A stretch of DNA of 64,000 nucleotides from positions 12,019,274 to 12,083,273 of the forward strand of contig OZ038463.1 of assembly GCA_964036295.1 (NCBI GenBank). Reading direction: 5' to 3'. The notes under the pieces are model-generated. The model was not told the DNA's origin. It made no database searches and saw only the letters and a program-made list of their open reading frames with translations. The position numbers were made by a program, and so were the translations under genes. Below, piece after piece: positions 11,974 to 24,516 of this stretch; position 1 is the first letter of the stretch, and each line of letters opens with the position of its first letter. The DNA is from Plumapathes pennacea (Eukaryota > Cnidaria > Anthozoa > Antipatharia > Myriopathidae).

Positions 11974-12175
11974 TTAACCCTGTCACTCCCAAGTTCAAAA
12001 TACAGATTCTCCCAACCTTTTAACGAGAAAATGTATGTGATGCAATGAGAATTGATAGTTAAATCAGCTTTCATCTGAGCAAGCTATCAAAAGCTAAGTT
12101 CTCCCAACTGTATGATATATCTCTAGTGAGAGACTGAAAGAGAAAATTGAAGTTGATAACTCTTGGGGATGAAAG
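11974..12175. mobile_element. MITE with piggyBac-like ends, copy 3
   Basis: The left end reads TTAACCCTGTCACTCCCAAG and the interior matches the other copies. The right end is degraded (TTGGGGATGAAAG) and has lost GGG-TTAA. A different inverted-repeat sequence starts directly afterwards at about 12180. Confidence 0.7.
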
Positions 12176-12179
12176 ACAC

Positions 12180-12245
12180 AGTTGAGACTCAGTTGACGTT
12201 TCTATGCGTTGGCCCTTCGTCGGAGCTCGAAACGTCAGCTCAAAG
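12180..12245. repeat. small foldback with a GAAACGTCA arm
   Basis: TGACGTTTC (12194-12202) is inverted as GAAACGTCA (12229-12237) around GGCCCTTCGTCGGAGC. The same motif set in the other orientation occurs in the foldback at 28605-28754, indicating a shared repeat family. Confidence 0.55.
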
Positions 12246-15200
12246 CTTTATCAATCAACATGTACAGTAATCAATCCATCACGGTCTGTACATGATACGT
12301 TAGTAGCGAGCAGGATATTACAATTTATAGTACTAACATTTTCATCTCGGTTATAATTAAATTGTACCTTTTTTCGTCATTATGAGTCGTGTTGTTTCTC
12401 TCTGCTGGTTAGTCGACTGCGAATTTAGTACTTAGCTATCTATGTTGCACAAAATGTCAGTTACAGTACCAGGCCAAACATACCTGCACGCAATGTTGCG
12501 TCGTGTGTCCCGACGTTAAAGAAATTTCTAGAAGCACATCTTAGGAACTTAGTGAAATATTCCTGTTGCAGCCCAACCCACGCATGGCAGATAATAGGAT
12601 TTGTTTGCATTCACTGACATGATAGCTTATCTGACACAATTTCTATACCATTGAGGTGTGGCACTTGTTGAATCACTAATCCTTTTGTGGTTTATAAATC
12701 ACCGAATAGATAACGAATTTAACACTGTCAAAGACGCACCTGGCAGCTCTCCAGAAGTTTCCGAAGCAAGAGAGAACAATCATATAGTACCAATACCATC
12801 GGTAAAAACAATTTAGTGCTTTTAAAAACCCGCGAGAACCATCTATCGAACTTTAGAGTTTCGAGGATGGAATAATACGGTCGTTAAACTCATTGATCTG
12901 CCCAACCGATGGATCAAACTTAGAGTGATTTCATAAAAAGAGTGATAAATGCTGCTGATTAATTTACGAACTATTGTAAAGCACTATGTTAAAGAATCGA
13001 AAACAGATCTTTATCCATATGATAAAATATACTGGTACTTAATTAAGCAAATTATTGCCTTTGTGAGCAGAAGATCCTTGTTTAATAGCTGAAACTGATA
13101 TCCTGCTCACTTGGTGGTAAATAGAAATGCCCACCACTCACATTCTCTGGCCCCACTGAGGCCATTAATGGAGAGCAGCTGCGATAGACAAGGTTTCGTC
13201 GCAGCACGTCCGTCACCACAGCCCCGCTTCTCAACTGACACACCGACAAACGATGACCTCCTTTATTCAGCTTAAACTTGTCTTGCTTTATGAATGTTAA
13301 AACATTTCCAGAAGCCGAGATTTTGCGTTATCTAGTTTTAAAGTAAAAGTGATTGATGAGTGAAAGTCACAAATTGTACGACTGAATATAGAGACGTCCG
13401 GTTTTTCTATCATTCATGCCGTGATTTCGTCTGCTTTGTTTGAGGAGGTCCACCAGGAACTGATTTATTTATCATAAGACTGACAGTGGCTCACATATAT
13501 CTTTTTTTTTTTATTGCTAGCATATGGCCCATCGTGGATTCTTGACAGCATGATCCGTCGATTCTGAGTTCTGTCAGAATTCATGCAAACAGCAAAGAAA
13601 AACACGGAGGGTCGGACTAAATTTCGACTTCCGCGGTTGAGCAGACTCAAGCAACAGATGGAAAATGGCTAATCTATTTTAATTTGTCTGTCCCAAAGTA
13701 CAGTGACTGAGTGGCCACCTTTAAATTTGTCATCGGCAGAAAAAGAGCGGGTAAAAATAAATCTTGGCAAGAGGCCTCATAAGTATAATTTCTTTGTTCT
13801 GACTTATAAGTACCTTATATAGTGGGCTATGTATTTTATGTTTGAAAGTCTTTTAGACTAGTCGATCCTGTGATTATCGTGACAGCCACTGTCTATTCCC
13901 ACGAGAAAGGAATGAAATACTCACCAAAAAGATGAAACAAAAAAATGAAATGAATGCTTCAACTGCCTAAACCAGACCACCCAGACAAGAACATGATGCC
14001 TTTATCCGGTGAGCTATCACACGAATTTAGAACATGAATTTAGACTTAAACTGTTATGATAATATTATTTTCTGTGTTGACTTTGACAAAGTCAACAGTG
14101 ACAAAGCAGCTTCGGAACTTTTACATTTGAGTGCTTGTCCCTGCAGAGAACACTGCAGATCACTAAAAAGTCCTTAAAATTAAACATAGAAGAAATAACA
14201 CAGTCTAAAAGCTCGCATTTTTGCTATCCAAAAGGTAGAAGGTGAAATTCGAGGAGACGATAATCAGTATTTAGTATTTGTTTTGGACGTCGTTAGCCTG
14301 CCCCCTGATAATTGCAATTAGCACCAATTAATCGGATTATAAACCCTTATAACTGACTTCGTTTTTACACCAAAATCACGAACCCAACAATCATCAGTCT
14401 CCCTTTCAGTCTGAGTTTGTGCGTAACTGTACTCATTATCTAAACAAGTTGAAAGACAACTTAAGGCGATTTCCTTTGGTCAAATAGGATAAAGGAATTA
14501 AGCAGAGGTTATGTTCTAGGTGCATGGGAATACAAACAGTCACATAACCCATCAAAATTCTGTTGAGCAGACTCCCTCATCCTGATTCCCTTACAGACCA
14601 GGCTCTTTACTGTAAAGCGGTATACAGAAATGGCCTTGACATTCTCCTTCACAAGGAAATACTGAGCCAATCAATTAGGTTGAAACTCAACTCCAGGAAT
14701 TCAACCCCAAAGCCCCGCTGCTATTTTATGCGCGCAGATAAGTGGCCGGTCTGAACAAACGCTACCGGTTACAAAAGTACATATTGAGACTACCAAACAA
14801 GATTTTTGTTTTACTTTCAAACAAATGACGCGAGTTTGCAGCTATGTTAGTAGCATAGACGTGCAATATATTCACTGAGTAACTTCATTCGATCGAACGA
14901 CTGTACATCTATCACATACTTTCGATGCGTGACTTTGCGCAGATTTCGTGGCTCTGTCAACAGCATTTACCTTAATCACGATTGATGGTCGAATTTCCTT
15001 GACTTTCATGACTACGTACTACAGTACTACATACTTTGCTATTCATTAAACCAACTCTTCTTGCAAAGAGGATTCATCACATGGAACATTTCTGGAGAGA
15101 TCAGTTGAGCTCTCTCGTTTGGCGTTGTTTTTTGTTGTTTTCCAAATGTTTTTCGTGCCAAAACAACTTTATTTTGCTAAAACCGCATTCTGAAGATTTA

Positions 15201-16188
15201 GCAAAAGTACATGTCGCCTTTTAGACATTCAACCATGGCCGTGAGGCCGTTTCCTCTTCCTGTTTATAGCTCGTGCGGTCCGCCGCAGTATCCGCGAGTA
15301 GAACATTGCTACCTTCCCCTCCCAACAAACGCCCATCTGCGTGAAACGTTTATAAAATCTAGAGAAATTGTTATAACATTCACTTGAGTAATATGGACAA
15401 TAAACAAATATCATTACAGCCCAAAGTTTGCTTTCGACTTGCTTCAACAGCTATGACAATGGCTGTAATGAGCTGATACAATTAAGTACCCCGTCCAATC
15501 GATCGGTGCAGCGCAGCCCGGAATCGGTCACTTTTCCTATTACTGGATTTGTATAGCAAATAGTCGAGCAATTTGTGTTCGTGCTTTGGCGACCGTCAAA
15601 TGATCTTGTCATAAAGTGCTTTCTAATGAGTCGAACTGTTATCAGCAATAGTAAGCTTAAAAATACGGTGAATGCATTGGAGCTCTTATGTAGCTACTGA
15701 GAGTAAATTATACCAAGAAACCTACCTTATTGTCCCAGAGGTGCACCTTTGAACCTTTCCTCAGGATAAGAACCAAGCTAATGTCAATCTCAACTGTTGT
15801 GCTGCAACCAGATCGACCAAGCGGATATTTGAGCTGGAAATTCAGCTGCGGTGTGTACTTTGAATGAAACCCAATCCACCTGTCACGCACTTGCACATGC
15901 AAAGTGCTTCAGAACTGAAGATCGCGATATGCACGTAAGAACACGCGACAAACAGTGCACTGACAAATTGATTGCATCCAGGCCGTTGCAATTCAGAAAA
16001 TGTTCGTGGGGGGATATTATCTCATACGAACCTTGCAGATTATAAAATCGATCCGAACTTATTAACCTTGACCCGACAAGCTGTTTTTAGTTTTTGACAC
16101 ACCGCCGACTGTGGGATCCCAGGGTTAGGCCCCTTGGCTAAATGGGAAGCGATGACGGCCTCTTTGGACATTTATTGATGACGCTAGC

Positions 16189-19100
16189 ATGCGGCGTAGG
16201 AGTCTTGCAGGGACACTCGCTAGTAAGTTTATACGGCCAAAAGGACGCACAATTGTGACATTCTCTGTTTTACTCTGTGTGGCTGTCGTGTTCACCGTCT
16301 CATGGTGGGACGGACCGACAGGGCTCATTGCGGCCACAGGTGAGAATTCATTTGTCTGTGAATTCATTTTCGTTTTTGTTGGTGTCTGATAGGTCATGTG
16401 GTCAAGGCTATTTGAACAATCATAAGGAGGGTTGACCTATACCAAATCGTGAACAGAACACGGGCCATCATTCCTTTTCCCCCTCCTCTTTCTTTTGTGC
16501 ATGCTGTTTTCGCTTCAGCTTTTATCTCAACAATTCAGTTTACGAGCACGATAAAATCTATTAATTACATCGCTGGCCACTACTAAAGGCCCCTTGTGGC
16601 CTTTCGTCCAAAAAGGTCGCTTTTACGTTTTTCAGTTTATAAACAAGACATTCATTCATCGGGTGTCTCAAGGAGCTTTAAAAAGAAGTCAAATGTGCCA
16701 AGCATACCTGTACAGGGATGAGCCCGACTTATCTTCAGGGTCGCGCGACAGGGGTTCTTAATTTATCTTTGCATTTTGTCAAATTCTGATAACAAAGGAT
16801 CGGAAAAAGCACTATCTTTAGAACATTATTTCGTTGTTGTTGTTGTTGTTGTTGGGCCTAGTGAATGAGGGTTTACATGGTCACTAAGATCGACTTGTTT
16901 TTTCTCCTGCATCGGCAACTTTCCACAGAGCCTGAAATAGTGGAATTCCATGCTCAGCTACAGTTCTGGCTGGACTTAGTTCCGTAAAATAGACGTCAAC
17001 TGACGCATATCACCGCGTGCAGAACTCCCTGTTTTTTCTAAAAGCTTAAATAAGAAAGGACACTTGTTTCACGTTTACGAAAAGCATTTTCTTGAGAGTC
17101 AGTGGCTTCATATTTTAAAGATTGTCTTCTGCCATATGACAAAAGTCAAGTTTATAAGCGCTTTTTGCATGACTGATCAAAACAAAACACAAAAAGTTCG
17201 AATAGAAATATAATATTTGTGGTCAATCCAGTCGGTTGATCAATGATGATTGATATTGACTTGTAGACGTTTCCTTCAAAATAATTCTGACTGTTGGTTA
17301 GCTAAATTAACTAAACCTCCCTGATACATTTATGAGCCTGTGCGCCCTTGTAAAGTGTTCGTACAACAGCTCGAAACTTCCAAACTTGTGGTCGGAGGTA
17401 AAATCCAATTTGCATTTAGTTCGACTCGTGCACCCCTCTTCAACAGACCTGGTGAAACCCGACCTGGTGAGATTTTTTTCCCCTCCCTGGGGAAATTTTA
17501 ACCTACCTCGGGGCCCTGGTGAACTTTTTTATCTTACCTGCCCAGTTTTTGTCCTCCCTGGTGTACTTTTACCTCCGCGGTGGAATCTCAATAAAACATA
17601 TTATAGTGTTTACATGTATAAATAAGAAATTTAAACAACCTGGTGGAAAATTTTCTGACCTGGCGAAGTTTAACCTATGAACATTCAGATATTACCAGGT
17701 CTGTTATAGAGGAGTGTTTTGACCCGGGCCCAGGAGTTTAGCTTGTCCACGAAAACTTGAAAACGCATCATTGTTCACCGGTTGTCTAAACTATAAAACC
17801 AGACTGCCGTTCGACAAAGATTTCTTTTTATCAGCCGACTGGTGACGTCGCTATACAACCGTGGTTTTTAAAAAACGATTATAATCTGCTAACGTAAAAT
17901 AGACAAGAACCCGCTTTCCAAAAACCCACTACAGGTCGGGGGAATATCTGCGAACAATCTAGTTATCTTTACTTCTTTGTTATATTCGTCAGTGGGCATG
18001 TAGTTCCGGTGATTATTTTGCTGGTTACACACGATAACCGCCAAAACGTTCGAGTTATACTCGATCCGTGTGAGCCGGATCCCTGTGGGGTTCACCAGCC
18101 ACGCTAACGTTCGTGAATTCGACGGTCAAAAGCCGTTGCGGTGCATGTAAGCTGGAACAGAGTTTAATATTTTAAGAGCTTAGTAGTATTACACAAACAT
18201 GTATAAATAAGCATATATGAATGGCCTTGACCTGAAAGAACCATTTTCAAGTGTCTCGCCCGCCAACATACCGCAGTATCCTGTGCGTCAAGATGTAACC
18301 TTATAGTAAATTATTCCAGTACTGTTTATATATATTTATAAATTTATTTATTTGTTGCGGCAAAGACTATACACTGGTTTGGCACAGACAAGAGAAAGAA
18401 CTACGGTGCATGTTTATTCCGGTTTTCTCATACGGATGAACTTTTTTTTTTCTCTCTCTCTCTCTTCTTCTTCTTCTCAGAATTGCTTTGAACAGGCCCA
18501 CTATTTGTGGGCAAAATATTTTACATTTCAAGCTATGGGCTAAATTTTAGTCTGAATAACGCAGTGAAATTGCGGTTAAGGAGTCAAATTTTTATTATTT
18601 TTCGGGGGAGCAAGTAACCCCGCAGTCTATAGACGAATTGCTCCTTCGGCGCTCACAAATCTGAGAAACATTGCAGGCTATTTTACAACCGTGGTCTGCA
18701 ATCGTTTCACTCCCGATCTTTTGTTTTGCCTTCATCTTTTTCAACTGAATAAGCTTCCAATCGATATGTTCCAGGATGCAACGGTGAAAACACCAGAACA
18801 GTAACCAGCTGGGGACCCGCGTTTAATTAGACAATGATCATACCTTGAATGCCAGACTAGGAAATGGAACTTTAGTCCACAGTATACTTAAAGAGTACTA
18901 TGCTTCTAAAACTTTAAAACCCTTATCCAGGTATGTGAGCAATTCCTGTCACTCGTGTTTTTCTCTACTCTAGTAGTTTCCTGTTCGCAGTGGAGGAAAA
19001 TCACAGGTGGGGATCTACATGTTTACCAAAGTTTCATTGGTACAAAGTTGATTTAAACAAAGGTGATTTTTTCAATGAGGTAACAAAAATCTGATAGAAC

Positions 19101-21568
19101 ATCATGCGGACTCCTCGCTGCAAAGTCGGCCACTTTTCATATCACTTCTATTTCTTGTAACAATTTGTCACGAGTTTAAAGAGCTCTCAACCATTGTGAA
19201 ACCCCATTTGAATTGACACTCAGACAAACTTGTTCTTGTTACGGGACCATTCCCTTAAGTGACCGCGCGAATTACCGACTCGTCCTCTCGTTAGCCACTC
19301 AAACAGTCTGATTCGTATTAGTCAGCACTTTAACCAAAAGTAATATAATGCGCTAAAATTGAAAGTTCAAGATGATGATGATGCCTGCTGCCATCCCAGT
19401 GGCTTTATACTAAAAGCTCAGCTATAATTTACGACCATTTTTTTTTAATTCACGAGGTGGACGCTCACAGAACTTCGACTGTATATGATTAGGTTAGAGA
19501 AACCAAATAGCTTGCTGTCACAATGCCACGGCCCGGATTTTGAATTGTGGTTTAGTCGAACCGGCTAACGTCGTCAGTCAATTCAGTGTAGCTTGCAAAA
19601 TCTCAAACATCTGGAGCGTTGAAAAATCGTCTTCAAATAGTGAGAGAGTTTCTTTTTCTTTGTTATATATAGTTATTCATTCATAGATTCACGTAACTAA
19701 AATTTAACCTTAATATACCATATCTCACCATCGTGCCGCAAACTGCTATCGAAGATCCTGATCCGTGCCGTTTCCGCAGAGAGTGACATTAACAGAACTG
19801 GCAGGAAACTATTACCAACCAGTTAATCCTCCACAGTGGCTACAAATTGATAAGCTTCCGCTACAAGAGCGGTTCTCCTTTTACATTTAAGCCGGGTACT
19901 ATGCCAATTAACAACTGCAGCTATTATAATGCTCCGTTCCCGCAGTATCTGATTGCCTGTCGGTTTATTTTACTAGTTTGACACTCAAGAATTGGAAACA
20001 AAATATTCCAGGACCCCAGTAGTCTTTAACAATGAAAGGATGAAACGGATTGAACCACTTACAATAGTAGTACGCGAGTTACAACTCTCCCCTCCCCCCC
20101 TCCCCCCCTCCGATTGGCAACAGAAAGATGATCCATTCGTTGCTCTCCCTCTTGCCGAATAAACCATGCCGAGAGATATAAACTACAGAAAATGTTTGTT
20201 AGTTTACTGAGTTTTACTCTACCACTAACTACTACCGCAATGACCAATTTTAACTTCAAAGGAGCAATCGATGTTTGACTGACATCACCTTTTCCATTCA
20301 CAGGAAAGTTCGACGAGAAAGAACTAACACATCCGCAACACAACGCTAAAGAAAGTATCGAAGCTTTTGTTTACCACGAGACAGCACATCCCAAAAAGAG
20401 AAATAGTAAGAACAAGGTTTACAGCGGACTTAAAATTCCCCAAGATAAGTCTCAGCAGTCACTAGAAAAGAAAGCCAGGCTCTGTGGAAGAACCTGGCAA
20501 GACGAATACGCTAAGCTTCACGAGGACATTTTAGAATCCAAAAAACCCCGCAGGTTCTTGGTGTACCTTTGTAGAGGCAATGGTTATGGCTGCGGAGGGT
20601 ATGGCAATCGCATTTCCGCCATTTCGACGCTCTTGTTCCTGGCCGTGCTTACGCAGAGGGCTTTTCTAATCGACTGGAACTACAGTATTTCTCTCGAAGA
20701 CTATCTCCAACCGAAACACATTCGCTGGAATTATTCTTTAACAAATTTAGAAGGCTTGGCAACCAGACGCCACTACTGGGGTAATGGATTGTTGAGAGAT
20801 CCCAACGCGACAATGGTAACATCCATCAAACGCAGCTCTTCGTCCTTCGGAGAATGGGCAAGGAAAGTCAACTTTCACGAGCACTTCAACCAACCCGTAG
20901 AAGTAGTGACGAGCATGTGGTATGGTGGAGATCATATATGGAAGAACCCGCATTTATCTGAACACATGAGACAACTTGGTTTGCTGTATGACGATTCAGC
21001 CAGATTTTCCCTGATCGGATGCGCGTTCGATTTTCTGTTCACAAAAGTACCAAGGCTCGAGACGTATTTGACGCAAATGAAGGAGTCAATTGGCATGAAT
21101 TTAAACGAACTGTTTGTCGGTTTGCACATCCGTATGGGTGACTCTGCTTTCGGGGTTCCTCCTGAGCGTAAGGGGGCGGTGAGAACCCAAGATTTCAACG
21201 CATTTTTCACCTGCGCCACCAACTTTGAGAACGCGATTATCGAAGCCAATCCAAACGTGACGCGGAATAGAATCAAATGGTTTTTGGCCTCCGATGATGT
21301 CAATGTCAAACGAGCAGCGCTCCAGAGGTACCAAGCTGGAAAGCTCGCGACTTTGAACGTCAAGCTAGAGCACAGTGCTGTGTTTCGCAGAAAGCAGCAC
21401 CTTCCGTCGGACGAAGGCATGATGGGTGCTTTCCTTGACAATTTCATTCTTGCAGAATGCGATTTTCTTGTTCTTTCCAAGAGCTCTTTCAGTAGGACTG
21501 CCTTGGGCTTGACTTTACATTCTGACGGTTCGTACACATATGGAGAAAACTGTAGATTCACAAATTGA
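16189..21568 (+). CDS. GT37-like (fucosyltransferase-like) type II membrane protein, plus-strand paralogue
   Basis: Two coding exons, 16189-16339 and 20304-21568, join in phase 1 to give 471 residues. The ATG at 16189 is the first after an in-frame TGA at 16153. The N-terminus is Arg-rich, with a membrane anchor at about residues 23-40, then a roughly 90-residue stem. The catalytic part begins LVYLCRGNG at 136 and has GCGGYGNRI at 146-154, LAVLTQRAFLIDW, HIRMGD at 325-330, a KWFLASDD strand, and DNFILAE...SSFSRTA from 429. The order and the HxR-x-G-D motif fit GT37/GT23-like fucosyltransferases. The donor (GDP-fucose) and acceptor are inferred from the motifs only. It is transcribed away from its paralogue at 4476-7395. 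It lacks the intron that splits the paralogue at the arginine before YLVYSC. The long first intron (3.96 kb) holds only repeats. Confidence 0.83.
16832..16854. repeat. (GTT)n microsatellite
   Basis: Seven or more GTT units, inside the first intron of the plus-strand glycosyltransferase gene. Confidence 0.85.
17445..17690. repeat. degenerate CCTGGTGAA repeat
   Basis: The motif (A/C)CCTGGTGAA or CCTGG-GAA followed by a T-rich spacer recurs about eight times at irregular 20-40 base spacing. It lies in the 3.96-kb first intron of the plus-strand glycosyltransferase gene. The spanning open frame has no protein signature. Confidence 0.55.
18449..18478. repeat. T/(TC)n/(TTC)n pyrimidine tract
   Basis: A T run, TC units and CTT units follow one another. 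This is an intronic simple repeat. Confidence 0.75.
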
Positions 21569-24516
21569 ATTACTGACATATTTATGCAGTGTCCCCCGGC
21601 ACTCCTGAGGGTAATTTCTCTTAAAACAACACAGAAAAAAAAGAAAACCAAAATCTAAGCTATAGTTATACATATGATCACAGTTAAAATCCATATACCA
21701 GTGTTTCAGCCAGTAAAATTGCTGCGGATAACACCCCCACGCTTATTTTCAGGCATTGAATATTTATCTAATTAAAGTGATCGTGAGGCTAAAACAAATT
21801 GCTCCGATATCATGCATTAAGCATATCATTTTATATTGTAACATTTGACTTCTATAATTATTAATATGTTAAATACTACAGATTTTTGTGTGCCTTTCCA
21901 GCGCCTGGGCCTGGCGACACTATTTTAAACAGTAAAATTGTCATCTTTGTAAGACGATATTTTGTATATTAATACCATCACTAAACGGGAAAATCATATC
22001 CTGGCAAAAACTAAGTTCCCTCGCCAATTTGTTGGTTGTAGTGTTAGCCTTCAAATTATTCTATTATTAATTAATTAATATTAGCCTGAAATAAGTATGT
22101 ATTTAAATAAACCAATGGAGATTTTCATGGGTGAATTATTAGCAAACTGACTCGCGAAGTCAATCATGTACAGCAAGAACTCATAGGCATAGATGATATG
22201 CAGTCGATTGTGGGACAGTGACTCTAAGTCAAGTACTGGTATCAAATGGAATTGAGCATTGTAAGGATATTTACACCTGAAACCGCTAAAACCATACACA
22301 CGTACAAAGTGATTACTTGCATAACACACACAAAGATCAGTGCTTCCTTTGTGGTTGTTTAATCTGCGGTTTGTTTACAGGGAAGCGCTATAGAGAGACA
22401 CATAAATACTATACTAATTCACTGATCACGCGAGACACAGAATACAATAGAAAAGAAACAAACCCGAGCCCTTACATTTTACGTTAAACAAAAAACGCAC
22501 ATGCACAATTGCCCCGACTGTGGCATTGTCCGTCCTTTTGGACTGTCCGTCTAAGCTTGCTCCAATTGTTGGACGCTTTGAAACGGGCCTTATGGTCCAT
22601 AAGTTTTGCTACCTATCCGTATAATCCCTTCGTGTTGAGTCCGCATTTTTTATGGTTTCGAGTCTGCAGAACTGTGGAGTTCACCAGGCAGTACCTTAAT
22701 ATATCAAACTTTGTTTACTGAACTCAGCCGTAACTGATTGGTCGGACTTGCCGGTGGAAGTCGTTGGAAGACACCCGCGAGGTTGTACTGGATGGCTATG
22801 ACACATTGAATGTATACCTAAGCCGTACAGGCTCCTTTAATGTTGACGATGTTCTATTTGGTCAAAAACTTTTTTTTTTTGTTTATTCCGTCACCATCTA
22901 CGTGCACGTAACAAAATTACAGTAAAAGGCTTTACTGTCTTCAAGGCTCCTTTTGCGTTGCTTATTGCAAGAAGTCTCAGTAGCAGCGGAAAAAGCCCTG
23001 CTCATAAAATAATCTCGCAAAACGACACGAAAGATAAACAGGGAAGAAGGTCCGATCATTTGAACTTGAACTTTGCTTCGATATTTGACAGGCCTTCCCT
23101 TTCCTGTCGGCGCGTGCTAAAATCCCTGAATGGCTTTATCAGCTTTACACCGCGTAGCGACTCACGAAACAAAGAGCTCATGGCGCCAGCGACGTGTAGG
23201 TTATGACATCCAGTATAAATCCTTGTTGATACAATTACATACATTATGGTCACAAAAAACCCCTCTCGGTGCTCAGATGGTAAGCTATTCAGTGCGTTCT
23301 GGGTATGCGTTGAGAGCATTCCGTTGTGCTTATCCCACTCCCTTCTTCCGGTTTTGTAAGTGAACAAATGGTCAGTCCACTTTAAGAAAATCTGTTTCCG
23401 TGTTTGACTTTGTGCTTAAATGTTCAGTTTCTCCTAATAGTTCACAGAAATCTGTTATTTGCCAAGACAATAAGCAAAAAATGTGAAGATTGTTGCTACC
23501 CTACAACCCTATATTTATTCATCCTTCACGTGAAGACCCTGCGGCAGACAAAACGGCGGTACATTCTCCGGCACAGATCTCGAGCATCATATAATCATAA
23601 CGTTTTGACATAAGTACTTAAAGGATTAAATAGTCATAATTGGCTTAAAATTGGCGTAGTTGGTTCGTTTACTACAGGGACACGTAACAGAAACAATTTG
23701 ATTTCGAGCCACCATACTGTATCAGGATGTAACTCTTGTTGTTCCGGCCTTGGATACATCCCCTTCCCTCTTCCCGGCACCCTCTTCTCTGCTCGGCTTC
23801 TAACAGCCCTCCCGGCACGACAAATCCCAATCAATCAATCAATACCTGGGATTGTGGGGACCCTGACACCTCCCCAAACCCTGTTGTAGGAAGGATTTCT
23901 TTGCATGATGCATACCCTGAGCAAGCCGGGCGTTTGGCTATCGACAAAACGATGGTCAGCGGTCGCTTGCCGCTCTTGTTGATGCCGCACGTCGCCGCAC
24001 GTATTAACGTTCGTAAAACCGCACGACTAATACCTCGTTCACACCAATGCTTAAACATGTTTAAAAGGTGTTTAATAAAACTTGTTTAGTTAGGTCGGCC
24101 GTTCACAATGCAAGTACGGCAAAACTAAGCTGGTTTAGAACCCGTCCAACTAAACAACCTGTGCGAGGTGGTGTAAAATATTGTGTAATTGACACAAAAT
24201 CAAAACAGGATTTAGAAAACGCAGCCTTGTAAACTTGGTTTAATTAAACAGGTTTAGTTGGTGTGAACAGGGTTTTAGTCAAGAAACTCACGGATCCCGA
24301 TGCTCAACTACAATTCGATGCATTTGCTATAACATGCGACGCTGTGCACAGATGGAACGAAGTACGCTGGCCAATGCTTTCCCGCGAAATATATTCTCTG
24401 GACGTTTGGAGACTGGGTCCACGCCTGGAGACTGGGTCCAGGTTTAAAAGACGCCTGGTTGATTTTCGTTGGCATGACATGAAACAACGAAGGGACGGAG
24501 TATAGCAGCAACTGAA
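21569..24516. other. intergenic between glycosyltransferase and BTBD8 genes
   Basis: A candidate poly-A signal ATTAAA lies at 21771-21776, about 200 bases after the glycosyltransferase stop. Beyond it I see no gene. One inverted-repeat element is listed at 24034-24271. Frames of 60-120 codons around 22.9-24.1 kb overlap each other on both strands and have no splice or motif support. Confidence 0.5.
24034..24271. mobile_element. MITE with GTTCACACCAA terminal inverted repeats
   Basis: The left end CGTTCACACCAA (around 24036-24047) is inverted at the right end as TTGGTGTGAAC (24258-24268). Subterminal TTAAACATGTTTAA and TTTAATTAAACAGG are also related. It has no coding capacity. It ends about 250 bases upstream of the BTBD8 start codon, so it may contribute to that promoter region. 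Confidence 0.55.

Larger units (their letters stand above)
8279..16188. other. long interval between the divergent glycosyltransferase genes
   Basis: No gene is supported across nearly 8 kb. It holds two piggyBac-like MITEs (9541 and 11974), a MITE fragment near 11300-11375, a poly-A run (9484-9508) and a GTTTT-rich microsatellite (10376-10437). Two weak exon-like frames on the minus strand, at 15726-15879 and about 9126-9193, are discussed under findings. Confidence 0.5.

Noticed and set aside
20932..21651. 239-codon frame on the minus strand
   Set aside because: It is antisense to the conserved catalytic exon of the plus-strand glycosyltransferase gene, whose motifs are clear in the other frame.
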